Origin: JAZGDL01 sp036477795
GTDB lineage: Bacteria > Planctomycetota > Phycisphaerae > UBA1845
DNA length: 5,940 nucleotides
NCBI GenBank assembly: GCA_036477795.1
Contig: JAZGDL010000443.1
Coordinates: 1 to 5,940, forward strand
Direction of reading: 5' to 3'
Shown here: positions 4,192-5,940 of the stretch, in pieces
How positions within the stretch are numbered: the stretch's first letter is position 1
Layout: every line of letters starts with the position of its first letter
The notes under the pieces: generated by a model
The model's database searches: none
What the model was told of the DNA's origin: nothing
Seen by the model: only the letters and a program-made list of their open reading frames with translations
Program-made: the position numbers and the translations under genes

Positions 4192-5178
4192 ATGCTGGCG
4201 AGTGTGCGCGTGCTCTTGAGCGATATTCTCGACTACGCCGGGCTGTTTCCGCCGGCTACGCTGCAACTGGATGAGGCCATCCGTAACTACGCCCGGTATC
4301 TCCGGGAACCCGAGGCCTGGATGCTGGCCCGGTTCATCTGCCCGGCGTCTCGTCTTGGAGAATTGGCGCCATATGTGGACGAACTGTTCAGCTCGGGGCT
4401 GAGCCTGCGGCTCTCCGTGCTGGGATGCGGCGGAGAGACAGGCGATCAATTCCTGGAAGGCATGCGTAGCGATCTGGAGGGCCTGACCCGATTCCGCGCC
4501 CGCCAGGATGACCGAACCGCGATCGAGTCCTTCGAGGTCCGCCTTCCCGGCGACCTGTCGGAGGCGGACGACGTGTTTCGACTTCTGGACACGGTATCCG
4601 AGCTGTGGGGGGCGCATCGCGTGGGTCGGGTGCCGGTGTTCTACGAGCCTTGGTCGGAGACCGGCCGGCCATCGGCTTGGTGGGCAATCATGCGTGGAAT
4701 CACCCAGCACCACGAAGCACTGGGCGGCGGCGGTAGCGGGCTGACAACGTCCAACCGGGCGGGCTTCAAGCTGCGATGCGGCGGATGGGACGCGTCCGCC
4801 TATCCCGCCGTCGAGCAGTTGGCCGCCGTGATCTCGTCGGCCCACGCCGGGCGAGTGCCCATGAAGTTCACGGCTGGACTGCACCATCCTATGCGACACC
4901 ACAACGAGCAAGCCCACGCCGATATGCACGGTTTCATCAATGTCTTCGCCGCCGGCGTCCTGGCGAACTCGTGCGATGTGAACGAGCAACAGGTTTGCGA
5001 AATACTCGCCACGGAAGATCCTGAATCATTCGAATTCACAGCGGAGGCCCTGTGCTGGCGGGGAGTCCGTATCACATGCGATGAGATTGCCAAATGGCGC
5101 CGCCAGGCTGTAACGTCTTTCGGTAGCTGTAGCTTCGACGAACCTCGAGCCGATCTGCGAAACCTGGGTTTGCTATGA
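4192..5178 (+). CDS. Conserved protein of unknown function linked to fahA
   Basis: 328 residues, no signal peptide or membrane segment, so cytoplasmic. I recognise it only as a conserved uncharacterised protein of the kind found beside fumarylacetoacetase genes. Conserved-looking motifs: LLSDILDYAGLFPPATL (8-24), RNYARYL (31-37), FYEP (150-153), FKLRCGG (192-198), KFTAGLHHPMRH (225-236), HGFINVF (246-252) and FGSCSFDEP (310-318). Alternating strands such as RLSVLG, ESFEVRLPG, VPVFYEP, FKLRCGG and MKFTAG suggest a TIM-barrel-like enzyme; Lys225 and His231/232/236 are candidate active-site residues, but this is inference. The start at ATG 4192 follows a perfect AGGAGG. The stop lies 19 bases before fahA, which has its own Shine-Dalgarno, so the two are probably co-transcribed and this protein is likely tied to tyrosine/homogentisate catabolism. 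It looks intact. Confidence 0.85.
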   Translation: MLASVRVLLSDILDYAGLFPPATLQLDEAIRNYARYLREPEAWMLARFICPASRLGELAPYVDELFSSGLSLRLSVLGCGGETGDQFLEGMRSDLEGLTRFRARQDDRTAIESFEVRLPGDLSEADDVFRLLDTVSELWGAHRVGRVPVFYEPWSETGRPSAWWAIMRGITQHHEALGGGGSGLTTSNRAGFKLRCGGWDASAYPAVEQLAAVISSAHAGRVPMKFTAGLHHPMRHHNEQAHADMHGFINVFAAGVLANSCDVNEQQVCEILATEDPESFEFTAEALCWRGVRITCDEIAKWRRQAVTSFGSCSFDEPRADLRNLGLL

Positions 5179-5183
5179 CGACC

Positions 5184-5189
5184 GGAGGT
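5184..5189 (+). promoter_or_regulatory. Shine-Dalgarno of fahA
   Basis: GGAGGT lies 8 bases before ATG 5198, in the short gap after the upstream gene. It fixes the fahA start. Confidence 0.75.
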
Positions 5190-5197
5190 ATTGCGAT

Positions 5198-5940
5198 ATG
5201 AATCCTACGAACGACCCGGGCTTGCGCTCCTTCGTTCCGGTCTCCGCGGAATCCCATTTTCCCGTTCAGAACCTGCCTTACGGCGTCTTCAGGCTGTCCG
5301 GCGAGGACCGGGTGTCGCACGCGACACCGCTAAGCCGCGTGGGCGTTGCCATCGGCGAAATGGTTCTGGATCTCAACGTGCTGGAAGAGGGCGGGGTCTT
5401 CGACGATACGGTCTTGCGCGGCAGCCGAGTGTTCGGCGAACCATCTCTCAACAAGTTCATGGCCCGGGGTCGGGTAGCGTGGCGGGAAGCCCGGGCTGTC
5501 ATCAACCGTCTTCTGCGGGAGGATGAGCCGACGCTGCGCGACAACGCGGACATGCGCCGGCGGGCGCTGGTCCCCATGAGCCGGGTCGAGATGCAGATGC
5601 CGGTGGAGATCGGCGATTACACGGACTTCTACTCTTCCCGCGAGCACGCCACCAACGTCGGCACCATGTTTCGCGGGAAAGACAACGCCCTGATGCCCAA
5701 CTACCTTTGGATGCCCGTGGGCTATCACGGGCGGGCCAGCTCCGTGGTGCTCAGCGGTACCGACCTGCATAGGCCCGTGGGACAGGCCAAGGCCGACGAC
5801 GCCGACGTTCCGGCATTCGGCCCCAGCAGGCTGGTGGATTTTGAGCTGGAGGTGGGGTTCTTCATCGGGCCGGGCAACGAATTGGGCAGGCCCGTCTCGA
5901 CCGAAGCGGCACCGGACCATATCTTCGGACTGGTGCTGGT
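5198..5940 (+). CDS. fahA: Fumarylacetoacetase (partial, 3' end outside window)
   Basis: Hydrolyses 4-fumarylacetoacetate to fumarate and acetoacetate, the last step of tyrosine and phenylalanine breakdown through homogentisate; cytoplasmic, metal-dependent. 247 codons are visible, with about 170 expected beyond the window. The N-terminal domain (about 10-120, SFVPV..HFPVQNLPYGVF) is followed by the catalytic domain: DYTDFYSSREHATNVG (140-155) gives the metal ligand D143, substrate Tyr145 and catalytic His150 (mouse FAH D126, Y128, H133). Arg159 and Tyr176 match mouse R142 and Y159, and DFELE (214-218) gives metal ligands E216 and E218 (mouse E199, E201). The window ends in GLVLV, just before the expected NDWSARD motif with the fourth metal ligand. 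All visible key residues are present. It is the second gene of a tight pair. Confidence 0.97.
   Translation, partial: MNPTNDPGLRSFVPVSAESHFPVQNLPYGVFRLSGEDRVSHATPLSRVGVAIGEMVLDLNVLEEGGVFDDTVLRGSRVFGEPSLNKFMARGRVAWREARAVINRLLREDEPTLRDNADMRRRALVPMSRVEMQMPVEIGDYTDFYSSREHATNVGTMFRGKDNALMPNYLWMPVGYHGRASSVVLSGTDLHRPVGQAKADDADVPAFGPSRLVDFELEVGFFIGPGNELGRPVSTEAAPDHIFGLVL

Noticed and set aside
4111..4989. 292-residue open frame on the - strand opposite the FahA partner
   Set aside because: The + strand frame has a perfect ribosome site and conserved motifs; the - frame has an Arg/His/Gln-rich shadow composition.
5330..5920. 196-residue open frame on the - strand opposite fahA
   Set aside because: The + strand encodes unmistakable fumarylacetoacetase across this stretch.
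1..5940. tRNA, rRNA or known riboswitch
   Set aside because: I saw no cloverleaf with a CCA-type acceptor end, no rRNA-like stretch, and no riboswitch core I recognise; this was by eye only.

Overview
The window most likely comes from a GC-rich planctomycete, perhaps Phycisphaerae-like. The reasons are a secreted-type protein carrying DCNxNxxPDEC-style motifs (DCNTNSVPDEC, DCNNNGIPDGC) with NGDxLVxD propeller-like repeats, an uncharacterised gene directly upstream of fahA of a kind I associate with planctomycetes, and intergenic DNA full of short palindromes. This assignment rests on recognition, not on a search. All genes that look real are on the + strand.

Layout. Bases 1-308 hold no convincing gene but contain a large inverted-repeat element (about 21-153) with 27-bp perfect arms and a 10-bp direct repeat at its edges. 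Bases 309-1001 encode ribonuclease III (rnc), complete, but with Ala where a metal-binding Asp is expected. Bases 1002-1249 carry three consecutive hairpins and then a good sigma70-like promoter placed so that the next gene is probably read from a leaderless mRNA. Bases 1250-2032 encode a predicted lipoprotein alpha/beta hydrolase (GHSGG).

Bases 2041-2268 are the collapsed remains of a RAYT-type (REP-associated, IS200-like Y1) transposase element on the - strand: the first 15 codons of the transposase are joined directly to a structured end. The open frame at 2254-3546 takes its start codon and first five residues from the edge of this element, so this propeller/DCNxN protein has probably lost its original N-terminus and signal peptide. 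Its C-terminus has a duplicated TFFAD module and a Cys-rich, proline-ended tail.

Bases 3547-4191 are non-coding and hold a series of unrelated short hairpins, one with a T-tract that could be a terminator. Bases 4192-5178 (unknown conserved protein, strong Shine-Dalgarno) and 5198-5940 (fahA, cut by the window end) form a tight two-gene unit. FahA performs the last step of tyrosine/phenylalanine breakdown through homogentisate, so the upstream protein probably serves the same pathway.

The most interesting signals are the hairpin-rich spacers with a common design (6-10 bp stems, mostly 3-8 nt loops), the decapitation of a surface-type gene by a RAYT-derived remnant, the altered RNase III active site beside a strong double-stranded RNA-forming palindrome, and the unassigned FahA partner.
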